Shown here piece after piece: positions 1 to 6,642 of a stretch of DNA of 14,338 bases; the first letter of the stretch is position 1; the number at the start of each line of letters is the position of its first letter. Origin of the DNA: JBKPHS01 sp046729975 (GTDB lineage Bacteria > Actinomycetota > Thermoleophilia > Solirubrobacterales > Thermoleophilaceae). The notes beneath the pieces are model-generated. The model searched no databases and was not told where the DNA came from. It was given only the letters and a program-made list of their open reading frames with translations. A program made the position numbers and the translations under genes. Location: NCBI GenBank assembly GCA_046729975.1, contig JBKPHS010000142.1, positions 1 through 14,338 of the forward strand. Reading direction: 5' to 3'.

Positions 1-650
1 CGTGACTCGAGGTGCGCGCCCACCTTGCGCTTCACGCGCTGGAGGGCGTTGTCCACGGTCTTCGTGTCGCAGCCGAGCCGCTCCGCGATCGCCTCGTAGG
101 AGTGGCCGTCGAGGTAGAGCGAGAGCACGGAGCTCTCGAGCTCGGACAGGACGCTCGAGAGGCAGGCCACCAGGCTGTGCAGCTCCTCGCTCGAGATCAC
201 CTGGTTGACGGGGTCGTGGGCGGTCGGGCCGGGCAGGATCTCGTCCAGCGTCGGCTCGCTCTCGCCCGGCGCCGCCGGCGTCTGCGAGAAGGACACGTAC
301 TGGTTCAGCGGCGTGTGCTTGTTGCGCGTGGCGGTCTTGACCGCGGTGATGATCTGCCGTGTGATGCAGAGCTCGGCGAAGTTCCGGAAGCTCGACTCGC
401 GGTCGGTGCGGTAGTCGCGAACCGCCTTGTAGAGCCCCACGAGGCCCTCCTGGATCAGGTCGTCCGAGTCGCCGCCGATCAGGAAGTACGAGGACGCCTT
501 CAGCCGCACGAAGCCGTAGTAGCGGCGGACGATCTTGTCGTAGGCGTCGGGCCGGCCCTGCTTGGCCAGCGCGATCAGATAGTGGTCATCAAGCTCGACT
601 CGAGCCTGAGAGTTGCGCCCCTGCGCGATCTGGGAGGTCGATACGGCCAC
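1..650 (-). CDS. sigH: RNA polymerase sigma factor, SigH family (3' end cut by window edge)
   Basis: A sigma-70 family factor that directs RNA polymerase to a promoter subset. The 216 codons seen start at GTG (650-648), five bases after AGGAG. Region 2 is very close to Bacillus SigH as I remember it: YFLIGGDSDDLIQEGLVGLY, then FAELCITRQIITAVKTATR. The C-terminal region 4.2 helix-turn-helix reads TVDNALQRVKRKVGAHLE, again the SigH signature. Bacillus SigH is about 218 residues, so only a few residues should be missing past the left edge. It lies 132 bases downstream of rlmB, the same relative place as in Bacillus, and has its own candidate promoter at 771-799. A second in-frame GTG six bases upstream overlaps the ribosome binding site and is less likely. 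In Bacillus this family controls entry into sporulation; nothing here shows sporulation, so the regulon is unknown. Confidence 0.93.
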   Translation of the reverse strand, partial: MAVSTSQIAQGRNSQARVELDDHYLIALAKQGRPDAYDKIVRRYYGFVRLKASSYFLIGGDSDDLIQEGLVGLYKAVRDYRTDRESSFRNFAELCITRQIITAVKTATRNKHTPLNQYVSFSQTPAAPGESEPTLDEILPGPTAHDPVNQVISSEELHSLVACLSSVLSELESSVLSLYLDGHSYEAIAERLGCDTKTVDNALQRVKRKVGAHLES

Positions 651-707
651 AAACACTCCTTCCGGGCCGGCGGGCCGACCCTTCGAAGCTGTGGCGCACT
701 ACCTCCC

Positions 708-752
708 CTGGCGCCAGATTTTCTGGACTCGAAGCGTGAACCTCAAGTCCAG
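708..752 (-). other. sigH leader with overlapping inverted repeats
   Basis: In the predicted sigH leader, read on the minus strand, three short inverted repeats share bases. CTGGACT (752-746) can pair with AGTCCAG (729-723). The CCAG within that second arm (726-723) can pair instead with CTGG at 717-714, as part of the stem CCAGA/TCTGG (726-714). That CTGG also belongs to the perfect palindrome CTGGCGCCAG (717-708). Only one arrangement can form at a time. The repeats are read directly from the sequence; a regulatory switch is speculation, because stems this short can occur by chance in high-GC DNA. Confidence 0.35.
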
Positions 753-770
753 CCTCATCTGCTGGCGGCG

Positions 771-799
771 AGAGTAGGGCAGTTATGGAGCCCTGTCAA
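771..799 (-). promoter_or_regulatory. Candidate housekeeping promoter of sigH
   Basis: On the minus strand a perfect -35 hexamer TTGACA (799-794) is followed by a 17-base spacer and TACTCT (776-771), which fits the TAnnnT form of an actinobacterial -10. The -35 lies inside the last codons of rlmB and the -10 just past its stop. Transcription would start near 764 and give a leader of about 114 bases before the sigH GTG. This would let sigH be expressed independently of the upstream operon. Confidence 0.7.
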
Positions 800-1481
800 G
801 CCGGCGCTGCAAGATTCCGTACACGAGCGCGGCGGCGGCCGCCGACACGTTGAGCGATCCGACGCGCCCCCGCACCGGCAGCGCGACGAGCTCGTCGCAG
901 GCCGCGGCCACGCGCGGGCGGAGCCCCTTCCCCTCCGAGCCCAGCACAAGCACCACCCGGCCGCCGTAGTCGGGGCGGTCGTACGGCACGTCCGCCCCGG
1001 CCGCCGCGCCGTACACCCAGGCGCCGGCCTCCTTCGCCGACGCGAGCCAGTCGGCGAGATTGCGCACGCGGGCAACCGGCAGGTGCTCCACGGCGCCCGC
1101 CGAGGTCTTGCAGACGACGGGGGTGACCTCGGCCGCCCTGCGGTCGGGGATCACGACGCCGCTGGCCCCCGCGACCTCGGCCACGCGGCAGACCGCGCCG
1201 AGGTTGCGCGGGTCCTGAACCTCGTCCAGGCAGACGACGAGCGCGTCCTCGGCCTCGAGCAGCGAGCCGGCGTCCGCGTACGGATAGGGGCCGGCCTCGG
1301 CGCAGACGCCCTGGTGGTCGGGCGACCCGCACAGCTCGGTGAGCTGCCCGTCGGAGGCCGGCTCGGGGTCGCGCTCGCGCAGCCAGTCTTCGCGCGCAGC
1401 GGTCGACGTGGCCCACACCCGCGTGACCGGGCGCCGGCCGCGGAGCGCCTCGCGCACCGCGTTGCGCCCGTACAGGATCAT
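783..1481 (-). CDS. rlmB: 23S rRNA (guanosine-2'-O)-methyltransferase, SpoU/TrmH family RlmB
   Basis: Predicted SAM-dependent 2'-O-methyltransferase acting on a guanosine of 23S rRNA. The 232-residue protein opens with the substrate-binding domain signature ILYGRNAVREALRG. The three SPOUT motifs follow: DPRNLGAVCRVAEVAG (residues 90-105, with conserved Asn93 and Arg99), LGSEGKGLRP, and VGSLNVSAAAAALVYG near the C-terminus, which form the trefoil-knot SAM pocket. It is slightly shorter than the usual 245-250 residues. The ATG overlaps the cysS stop as ATGA, so it is probably translated by coupling. The same cysS-rlmB neighbourhood occurs in Bacillus and Mycobacterium. The exact target nucleotide is inferred from the family; a tRNA-directed paralogue cannot be fully excluded. 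Confidence 0.93.
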   Translation of the reverse strand: MILYGRNAVREALRGRRPVTRVWATSTAAREDWLRERDPEPASDGQLTELCGSPDHQGVCAEAGPYPYADAGSLLEAEDALVVCLDEVQDPRNLGAVCRVAEVAGASGVVIPDRRAAEVTPVVCKTSAGAVEHLPVARVRNLADWLASAKEAGAWVYGAAAGADVPYDRPDYGGRVVLVLGSEGKGLRPRVAAACDELVALPVRGRVGSLNVSAAAAALVYGILQRRLDRAP

Positions 1482-2842
1482 CGCCGCGGGACTAGCTGCG
1501 GCCCCTCCGGCGTGTCCCTGACCTCCCAGCCGCGGGAAGCGAGCTCGTCGCGCCGCGCGTCGGCGGTCGCGAAGTCGCGCTCCGCCCGTGCCTGCTCGCG
1601 CTCGGCGAGGAGCCGCTCCGCGTCCGCGTCGGGCTGGCCGTGATCGACCTCGAGCAGGTCCTCGAGCCCGAGCGTCCAGAGCATCTCCCTCAGCCGGCCG
1701 ACGCCGAGCCGCTCGCCGGCGTCGAGCCGCCGGTTGCCCTCGGCGATCCAGCTGAACAGCGCCTCGCGCGCGGCCGGGGTGTTGAAGTCGTCGGCCAGCG
1801 CGGCGAAGAAGCGCTCGGCATAGGGCGCGAGCGCCTCGGGCTCGGGCGCGTTGCCGTCGAGGCGGCGGACGAAGTCGCGCACCCGCTCGACCGAGCGGGC
1901 CGCATCCTCGAGCGCGCCCTCCGAGTAGGCGAGCGGCTGGCGGTAGTGGCCGCTGACGAAGTACATGACGAGCGCGTCGCGCCCGAAGGCCTCGAGGGCG
2001 CCGTGCAAGGAGCGGATGTTGCCCTCGGACTTCGACATCTTCTCCTGGTCGAGCTGGACCATGCCGTTGTGCATCCAGATGCGCGCGAGCGGTACACCGC
2101 GCCCGGCCTCGGTCTGCGCGATCTCGTTCTCGTGATGGGGGAAGATCAGGTCCGAGCCCCCGCCGTGCACGTCGAAGTCGAGCCCGAGGATCTCCTCGGC
2201 CATCGCCGAGCACTCGATGTGCCACCCGGGGCGGCCCTCGCCCCAGGGCGCCTCCCAGTAGGTGTCCTCCCCCTCCTTGCGCCCCTTCCAGAGCGCGAAG
2301 TCCTGTGGGCTCTCCTTGAGATCGTCGGCGTCGTCGCCCTCGCCCTGGCCCATCTCCTCGAGCGGCCGGTTCGAGAGCCTGCCGTAGCCCTCGAAGCTGC
2401 GCACGCGGAAGTAGACGTCGCCGTCGGCCTCGTAGGCGTGGCCACTGTCGATCAGGGCCTGGATCAGGGAGACGATCGCGTCGATCGTCTCGCTGGCCTT
2501 CGGCTCCCGGTCGGGCCGCCCGAGGCCGAGCGCGTCGGTGTCCTCGACGTACGACGCCGTCATCTCACGGGCGAGCTGGTCGCTGGGCACGCCGCGCTCG
2601 CGCGCAGCGTCGTAGATCTTGTCGTTCACGTCGGTGACGTTCTCGACGAGGGTCACGTCGTAGCCCTCGTGCTCGAGGAAGCGCTTGAACAGGGCAAAGA
2701 CGACGAACGGCCGCGCGTTGCCCACGTGCACGCGCGAGTAGACGGTCGGGCCGCAGGCGTAGATCCCCACCTTGCCGGGATCCCGGGGCTCCAGCGGCCG
2801 CGGCTCGCCGGAGAGCGTGTCCTGGAACCGGATCTGCCTCAA
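1478..2842 (-). CDS. cysS: Cysteinyl-tRNA synthetase
   Basis: Class I aminoacyl-tRNA synthetase that charges tRNA-Cys with cysteine in the cytoplasm. The 454 residues match the family's usual length of about 460. Visible signatures are YACGPTVYSRVHVGNAR with zinc ligand Cys30 and the HIGH-type motif HVGN (39-42), then WHIECSAM (Cys210), HGGGSDLIFPHHENE (His235 and Glu239 complete the zinc site), and KMSKS (267-271). A DALR-type helical region follows, and the C-terminal part has the expected ARAERDFATADARRDEL stretch. The start is TTG at 2842-2840, overlapping the ispF stop as TTGA, with AGAGG a few bases upstream; no ATG or GTG near the family N-terminus competes. It overlaps rlmB by four bases at its end. 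In Mycobacterium cysS also follows ispD-ispF. Confidence 0.96.
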   Translation of the reverse strand: MRQIRFQDTLSGEPRPLEPRDPGKVGIYACGPTVYSRVHVGNARPFVVFALFKRFLEHEGYDVTLVENVTDVNDKIYDAARERGVPSDQLAREMTASYVEDTDALGLGRPDREPKASETIDAIVSLIQALIDSGHAYEADGDVYFRVRSFEGYGRLSNRPLEEMGQGEGDDADDLKESPQDFALWKGRKEGEDTYWEAPWGEGRPGWHIECSAMAEEILGLDFDVHGGGSDLIFPHHENEIAQTEAGRGVPLARIWMHNGMVQLDQEKMSKSEGNIRSLHGALEAFGRDALVMYFVSGHYRQPLAYSEGALEDAARSVERVRDFVRRLDGNAPEPEALAPYAERFFAALADDFNTPAAREALFSWIAEGNRRLDAGERLGVGRLREMLWTLGLEDLLEVDHGQPDADAERLLAEREQARAERDFATADARRDELASRGWEVRDTPEGPQLVPRR

Positions 2843-3324
2843 TCCGCCCTCTCGACCGTGGCGACAGCCATCGCCGCTATGCCCTCGCCGCGACCGACGA
2901 AGCCGAGGCCCTCGCCGGTCGTGAACTTGACGTTGACCTCGAGCGGCCGCAGCCCGACGGCGCCGGCGAGGCGCGAGCGCATCGCATCGCGGTGCGGCGC
3001 GAGCCTTGTCACCTCGCAAAGCACCGTCACGTCGAGGTGGCGCACGGTCCACCCGTGGTCCTCCAGGAACGTGCAGACCTCGCCGAGCAGTCCGAGGCTG
3101 TCGGCGTCGCGGTAGCGCTCGTCGCTGTCGGGGAAGTGCTGCCCGATGTCGCCGAGGCCGGCCGCGCCGAGAAGGGCATCGATGAGGGCATGGGTGAGCA
3201 CGTCGGCGTCCGAGTGCCCTTCGAGCCCCCGCTCCGCGTCCTCGATCTGCACGCCGCCGAGCACGAGCCGACGGCCCTCGGCGAGCCGATGGGAGTCGTA
3301 GCCGATTCCGGCCCGGGCGCTCAC
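2839..3324 (-). CDS. ispF: 2-C-methyl-D-erythritol 2,4-cyclodiphosphate synthase
   Basis: Catalyses the cyclisation step of the MEP isoprenoid pathway, converting CDP-ME 2-phosphate to MEcPP with release of CMP. The 161-residue protein is of normal length. The N-terminal GIGYDSHRL supplies metal ligands Asp10 and His12, and GHSDADVLTHA supplies His37 and the third ligand His45. The C-terminal KFTTGEGLGFVGRGEGIAA is the CDP-binding signature. It starts at GTG (3324-3322), which overlaps the preceding stop as GTGA; this gives the standard N-terminus, and upstream in-frame sequence is the preceding gene in another frame. IspD, catalysing an earlier step of the same pathway, is one gene upstream. 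The enzyme normally works as a trimer. Confidence 0.96.
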   Translation of the reverse strand: MSARAGIGYDSHRLAEGRRLVLGGVQIEDAERGLEGHSDADVLTHALIDALLGAAGLGDIGQHFPDSDERYRDADSLGLLGEVCTFLEDHGWTVRHLDVTVLCEVTRLAPHRDAMRSRLAGAVGLRPLEVNVKFTTGEGLGFVGRGEGIAAMAVATVERAD

Positions 3325-4148
3325 CCGAGCGGCTCCAGCCGGCGCTCCCGGCGCTCGAATACGGCGAGCTCCGATACACCGAGCGAGTCGAGCCACTCGA
3401 CCGCGCGGCCGTACTCGTAGCCGACCTCGTCCGGGCGGTGGGCGTCGGACGAGAGAACGACCGGGGCCCCCGCCTCGAGGCACATCTCGAGGAAGCCGCG
3501 CGCCGGATAGATCTCCCCGACCGGCTTGCGCAGGCCGGCCGTCGAGACCTCCACGGCCACGCCCGACGCGGCGATCCCGTCCATGGCGATGTCGTAGAAA
3601 CGGCGCAGGTCGCCCTCCGGCAACGGCGCGTCCGCACCCCAGATCTTCACGAGATCCGGATGGCCGATGATGTCGAACATGCCGGTGCGCGCCGCCTCGC
3701 CGAGGGTCTCGAAGTAGCGTCGCCAGACCTTCTCCGCATCCCCGGAGCGCCAGACGTCCCAGTCGCCGCGCATGTCCACCGCGCCGTCGTCGACGAAGTG
3801 CACGGACCCGATCACATAGTCCCAGTCGCAGCGGTCGAGCAGCGTCGCCAGCCGGTCCTCGCGCGCTGGTAGGTAATCGGCCTCGATGCCGAGGCGGAGC
3901 GGCGTCTCGTTACGCACCCATACGCAGTAGGCGTCTAGGTCGTCCTGGGCGTTCTCCCGCCAGAGCGGATGGTCCCAGACGTCGAGCGCCTGCCTGAAGC
4001 GGTACACGTGCTCGGAGACCCCTAGCTCGCGTATCCCGCGCTCCTCCGCGACGGCCAGGTAACGGTCCACGTTGGCGCCCGTGAAGTAGCCGGCGGCATC
4101 GGCGTCCAGGTCGTCCGGCCGCAGGTGGACGTGGTAGTCGGTCAGCAC
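3321..4148 (-). CDS. PHP-domain phosphoesterase, histidinol-phosphatase (HisJ/HisK) family
   Basis: A 275-residue metal-dependent phosphoesterase of the PHP family. TDYHVHL at residues 3-9 (His6, His8) is the first metal motif. Later motifs are VSEH, GIEADYLP, GSVHFVDD, DIIGHPDLVKIWG and LSSDAHRPDEVG; together these are the metal-ligand set of monofunctional histidinol-phosphatases. The start is GTG at 4148-4146, 11 bases after the ispD stop, because the N-terminal motif begins immediately afterwards. The most likely role is dephosphorylating histidinol phosphate in histidine synthesis, but no other histidine gene is nearby and the gene sits between ispD and ispF. Another phosphoester substrate is therefore possible. 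The family assignment is firm; the substrate is inferred. Confidence 0.82.
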   Translation of the reverse strand: MLTDYHVHLRPDDLDADAAGYFTGANVDRYLAVAEERGIRELGVSEHVYRFRQALDVWDHPLWRENAQDDLDAYCVWVRNETPLRLGIEADYLPAREDRLATLLDRCDWDYVIGSVHFVDDGAVDMRGDWDVWRSGDAEKVWRRYFETLGEAARTGMFDIIGHPDLVKIWGADAPLPEGDLRRFYDIAMDGIAASGVAVEVSTAGLRKPVGEIYPARGFLEMCLEAGAPVVLSSDAHRPDEVGYEYGRAVEWLDSLGVSELAVFERRERRLEPLG

Positions 4149-4159
4149 CGCGGCGCAGA

Positions 4160-4801
4160 CTACGCGCGCGAGCGCAGGAGCGACTCGGCCACGACGAGGT
4201 CGAGCTGCCGCGTGACCTTGAGGTTCTCGGCGGGCGCCTCGACCACGCGCACCGCGCCGCCGGCCGCCTCGACCAGCGCGGCGTCGTCGGTGGCCGCGGC
4301 GAGCGTCTCGTCGTCGACGTCGAGCGCCCGGCGAAGCGACTCGGCCCGGAAGACCTGGGGGGTCTGTACGGCCCACAGGCCGGAGCGCTCGAGCGTGCGC
4401 AGCACGCGCCCGTCGCCCGCCGCCTCCTTAACCGTGTCGGTCACCGGCGCGGCCGCGATGGCGCCGTCCCAGTCCGGCTCGAGCGCCGCCAGGCAGCGCT
4501 CCACCAGCTCGCGGGTCACGAGCGGCCGGGCGGCGTCGTGCACCACCGCGATGTCCGCCTCGGGCGCCGCCCGGAGCGCGGCCCGCACGGAGGCCGACCG
4601 GCACGCGCCCCCGCACACCCGGTCCTGCCCGTCCTCATAGCCCTCGGGCACGGCAACCACGACGCGGTCGCAGACCTCCTCGAGCACCTCCAGGCTCCAG
4701 TCGAGCAGCTGCCGCCCTCCCAGAACAGAGAACGCCTTGGGGCTTGAGCCTCCAAGGCGTTCTCCAAGACCGGCGGCGGGAACGATCCCGACGACTGTCA
4801 T
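4160..4801 (-). CDS. ispD: 2-C-methyl-D-erythritol 4-phosphate cytidylyltransferase
   Basis: Transfers CMP from CTP to methylerythritol phosphate, an early step of the MEP pathway. The protein has 213 residues; the family is about 220-235. The N-terminal nucleotide-binding motif PAAGLGERLGGSSPKAF includes Arg15 and Lys22, the expected CTP-contacting residues. Further signatures are GGACRSASVRAAL, VHDAARPLV, PVTDTVK, TPQVFR and NLKVT. The start is ATG at 4801, 11 bases after the carD stop, without a strong Shine-Dalgarno. The carD-ispD order matches Mycobacterium tuberculosis. Its pathway partner ispF lies one gene downstream, separated by the PHP phosphatase gene. Confidence 0.95.
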   Translation of the reverse strand: MTVVGIVPAAGLGERLGGSSPKAFSVLGGRQLLDWSLEVLEEVCDRVVVAVPEGYEDGQDRVCGGACRSASVRAALRAAPEADIAVVHDAARPLVTRELVERCLAALEPDWDGAIAAAPVTDTVKEAAGDGRVLRTLERSGLWAVQTPQVFRAESLRRALDVDDETLAAATDDAALVEAAGGAVRVVEAPAENLKVTRQLDLVVAESLLRSRA

Positions 4802-4812
4802 CGAGTGGGCTG

Positions 4813-5406
4813 CTACTTCGCGGCCGCGGCCGCGGGGGCGCCGTTGCGCTCCGCGTGAGCTCCCTCGATCAGGCCGTCGATGTACTCCTCCGCCTCCCCT
4901 TCCTCCATGTCCAGCGCGTACATCATCTCCGACGCGAGGATCTTCTTCGCGCGGGTGTACATCTGCTTCTCGCCTGTCGAGAGCCCCTTCTCGGACTCCC
5001 GGATCGCCAGGTTGCGTACGACCTCGGCGAGCTCGAACACGTCACCAGTCTTGATCTTGTCCCGGTTGTGCTTGAAGCGCCGGTTCCAGTTCTTCGGCAT
5101 CTGGCTCACGTCATCGCTGAGGACGGCGATCACACGCTCGACCGCCTCCTCCCCGATCACGCGCCTCAGGCCGGCCTTGCCGGCGTTCTCGGCGGGCACC
5201 ATGACGGTCATGTCGTTGTGAAGGATCTTGATGGTCAGGTACTGGCGCTTCTCGCCGAGCACCTCCTTCATCTCCTTCTTGAGGACCTTCCCAGCACCGT
5301 GGTGCGGATATACGACCTTGTCCCCGATCTCGTACTCGATGTGCGGAGTCTCACGGGAGACGTCGAGATCCTCGAGCTCATGCTCCCAAGTAGCTGATTC
5401 GGAAAT
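4813..5406 (-). CDS. carD: CarD/CdnL-type RNA polymerase-binding transcription factor (ATT start proposed)
   Basis: CarD proteins bind the RNA polymerase beta subunit and stabilise open complexes, notably at rRNA promoters. The N-terminal polymerase-interaction domain shows EIGDKVVYPHHGAGKV, then MTVMVPAENAGKAGLR. The C-terminal helical domain has KNWNRRFKHNRDKI, whose Trp107 corresponds to the promoter-wedging Trp85 of M. tuberculosis CarD, and KGLSTGEKQMYTRAKKIL. An ATG at 5271 would remove the PHHGAG core, and no ATG, GTG, TTG or CTG codon lies in frame between 5271 and 5406. ATT at 5406-5404 follows a perfect AAGGAGGT at ideal distance, giving 197 residues. That adds an acidic N-terminal extension of about 23 residues compared with the roughly 160-residue mycobacterial protein. 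A CTG overlapping the disA stop at 5453 is an alternative without a ribosome binding site. Confidence 0.92.
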   Translation of the reverse strand: MSESATWEHELEDLDVSRETPHIEYEIGDKVVYPHHGAGKVLKKEMKEVLGEKRQYLTIKILHNDMTVMVPAENAGKAGLRRVIGEEAVERVIAVLSDDVSQMPKNWNRRFKHNRDKIKTGDVFELAEVVRNLAIRESEKGLSTGEKQMYTRAKKILASEMMYALDMEEGEAEEYIDGLIEGAHAERNGAPAAAAAK

Positions 5407-5410
5407 GACT

Positions 5411-5418
5411 ACCTCCTT
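5411..5418 (-). promoter_or_regulatory. Perfect Shine-Dalgarno AAGGAGGT deciding the carD start
   Basis: On the minus strand AAGGAGGT is fully complementary to the 16S rRNA anti-Shine-Dalgarno. It ends four bases before the in-frame ATT at 5406. It is the strongest ribosome binding site in the minus-strand cluster and is the main evidence for the ATT initiation codon. It lies in the 44-base gap between disA and carD. Confidence 0.8.
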
Positions 5419-5450
5419 GTTCGGCGCGCCCCGGCGCGCACGATTGGCCT

Positions 5451-6563
5451 TCAGGTTTGCAGATAACGGTCCACGAGGTTGATCTCCTGGAGGCGGCGAA
5501 GGCCCTCGCGGATGTCCTTCGCCCGCATGTCCCCGACCCCGTCGACAGCCTCGAGCTCCGCGTCAGTCGCGGCGAGGATCTCGTCGAGGGCTCCGAACTC
5601 GCGCACGATCGCCTGTATCACAAGCTTAGGCATCCGCTGGATGCGCCCGAGGATCCGGTAGCCGCGCGGCGAGACGGGCTGGTCGAGGGTGTTGATCTTG
5701 CGGTCGTAGCCGAGCAGCTCGGCCAGGCGGCCGAAGTCGAGCAGATCCTGGTGCGGGAGGCGCGCGAGAGAGTCGAGCACCAGGGCAAAGCTCTCCTCGG
5801 AGGGCTGCGCGAGATAGTCGTGCACGAGCGCGGCCTTGTCCGCCGCGACACCCACCATCGTCTCCTCGAGCTGCATCTCGATCAGGCGCCCTTCGGTCCC
5901 GAGCTCGACGATGAAGCGCTCGATCTCCACGGCCATGCGCGTCACGAGCTCGGCCCGCTGGAGGACCGTGAGCACGTCGTGCAGCATCACGCCGCCCTCG
6001 AACTCGAGCGCGGTGAGCCTGGTGGCGACCTGGTCGAGTCGGGTGCGGTACTTGTCGAGCGTCGCGAGCGCCTGGTTCGCCTTGGCGAGCACGATCGGGA
6101 TGTCCTCGAGGATGTACTTGGCACCGTCGAGGTAGAGCGACACGACGTCGCGGCTGGCGGAGATGGCGATCACCAGGGCGTCGGTCTGCTTGGACACGCG
6201 CTCGGCGGTGCGGTGGCGGGTGCCCGTCTCGAGCGACAGGATCGTGGGGTCCGGCATGAGCTGGACGTTGGCCCAGCAGATCTTGGTGGCGTTCGCCGTG
6301 AGGACGATCGCGCCGTCCATCTTCGCCACCTGGTACAGCAGCGCCGGCGTGTAGTCGATCTCGAGCTTGATGCCGCCGGAGTAGAGGAACGACAGCTCGT
6401 CGGTGTCGCCGATGCAGATCAGGGCGCCCTCGCGCCCGTGGACGATCTCGTCGATCCCCTCGCGGAGCGCGGTGCCGGGCGCGACCATCTCGAGCGCCCG
6501 GACCAGCCGGGGCTCTTGACGTGTCTCCAGCTCGGCGACGTCGTCCCCGGCATGCGTAGGCAT
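5451..6563 (-). CDS. disA: Diadenylate cyclase DisA, DNA integrity scanning protein
   Basis: Makes cyclic di-AMP from two ATP and links the signal to DNA integrity; known family members form octamers that bind branched DNA. The 370 residues carry the N-terminal diadenylate cyclase domain with the catalytic motifs DGA (residues 83-85) and RHRTAERVSKQT (116-127). A central helical linker follows. A C-terminal helix-hairpin-helix region (VDGVGDMRAKDIREGL, about 340-360) binds DNA. All three domains are present and of normal length, about 355-370. Start is ATG 6563, without a convincing Shine-Dalgarno; a TATCAT sits eight bases upstream, which suggests a very short or absent leader. It is directly downstream of radA, as in Bacillus, where RadA inhibits DisA. 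Confidence 0.97.
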   Translation of the reverse strand: MPTHAGDDVAELETRQEPRLVRALEMVAPGTALREGIDEIVHGREGALICIGDTDELSFLYSGGIKLEIDYTPALLYQVAKMDGAIVLTANATKICWANVQLMPDPTILSLETGTRHRTAERVSKQTDALVIAISASRDVVSLYLDGAKYILEDIPIVLAKANQALATLDKYRTRLDQVATRLTALEFEGGVMLHDVLTVLQRAELVTRMAVEIERFIVELGTEGRLIEMQLEETMVGVAADKAALVHDYLAQPSEESFALVLDSLARLPHQDLLDFGRLAELLGYDRKINTLDQPVSPRGYRILGRIQRMPKLVIQAIVREFGALDEILAATDAELEAVDGVGDMRAKDIREGLRRLQEINLVDRYLQT

Positions 6564-6571
6564 CCCGACTC

Positions 6572-6577
6572 ATGATA
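6572..6577 (-). promoter_or_regulatory. Possible -10 element of disA
   Basis: TATCAT on the minus strand matches the TATAAT consensus at five of six positions and ends eight bases before the disA ATG. Transcription would start zero to two bases before the start codon, which fits the lack of a Shine-Dalgarno. I see no good -35 at the proper distance, so this is tentative. The 79-base radA-disA gap otherwise contains only a GCTAAGC repeat (6634-6640 and 6642-6648) at the radA stop. Confidence 0.4.
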
Positions 6578-6642
6578 CGCGACGGATCGGGCTTCTGCGG
6601 CGTGTTTTTGGCTTGAGAATGGCTGTTTTGCAGGCTAAGCCG

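Noticed and set aside
12..3115. Long plus-strand open frames (12-1643, 1640-3115) opposite sigH, rlmB, cysS and ispF
   Set aside because: They show no recognisable motif and are the mirror of clearly identified minus-strand genes; long antisense frames are expected in high-GC coding DNA.
5271..5271. ATG at 5271 as the carD start
   Set aside because: It would delete the conserved GDKVVYPHHGAG core of the RNA polymerase-binding domain and ignore the perfect Shine-Dalgarno upstream.
5457..6575. 372-residue plus-strand open frame opposite disA
   Set aside because: Antisense to a complete DisA with all catalytic motifs; no family signature of its own.
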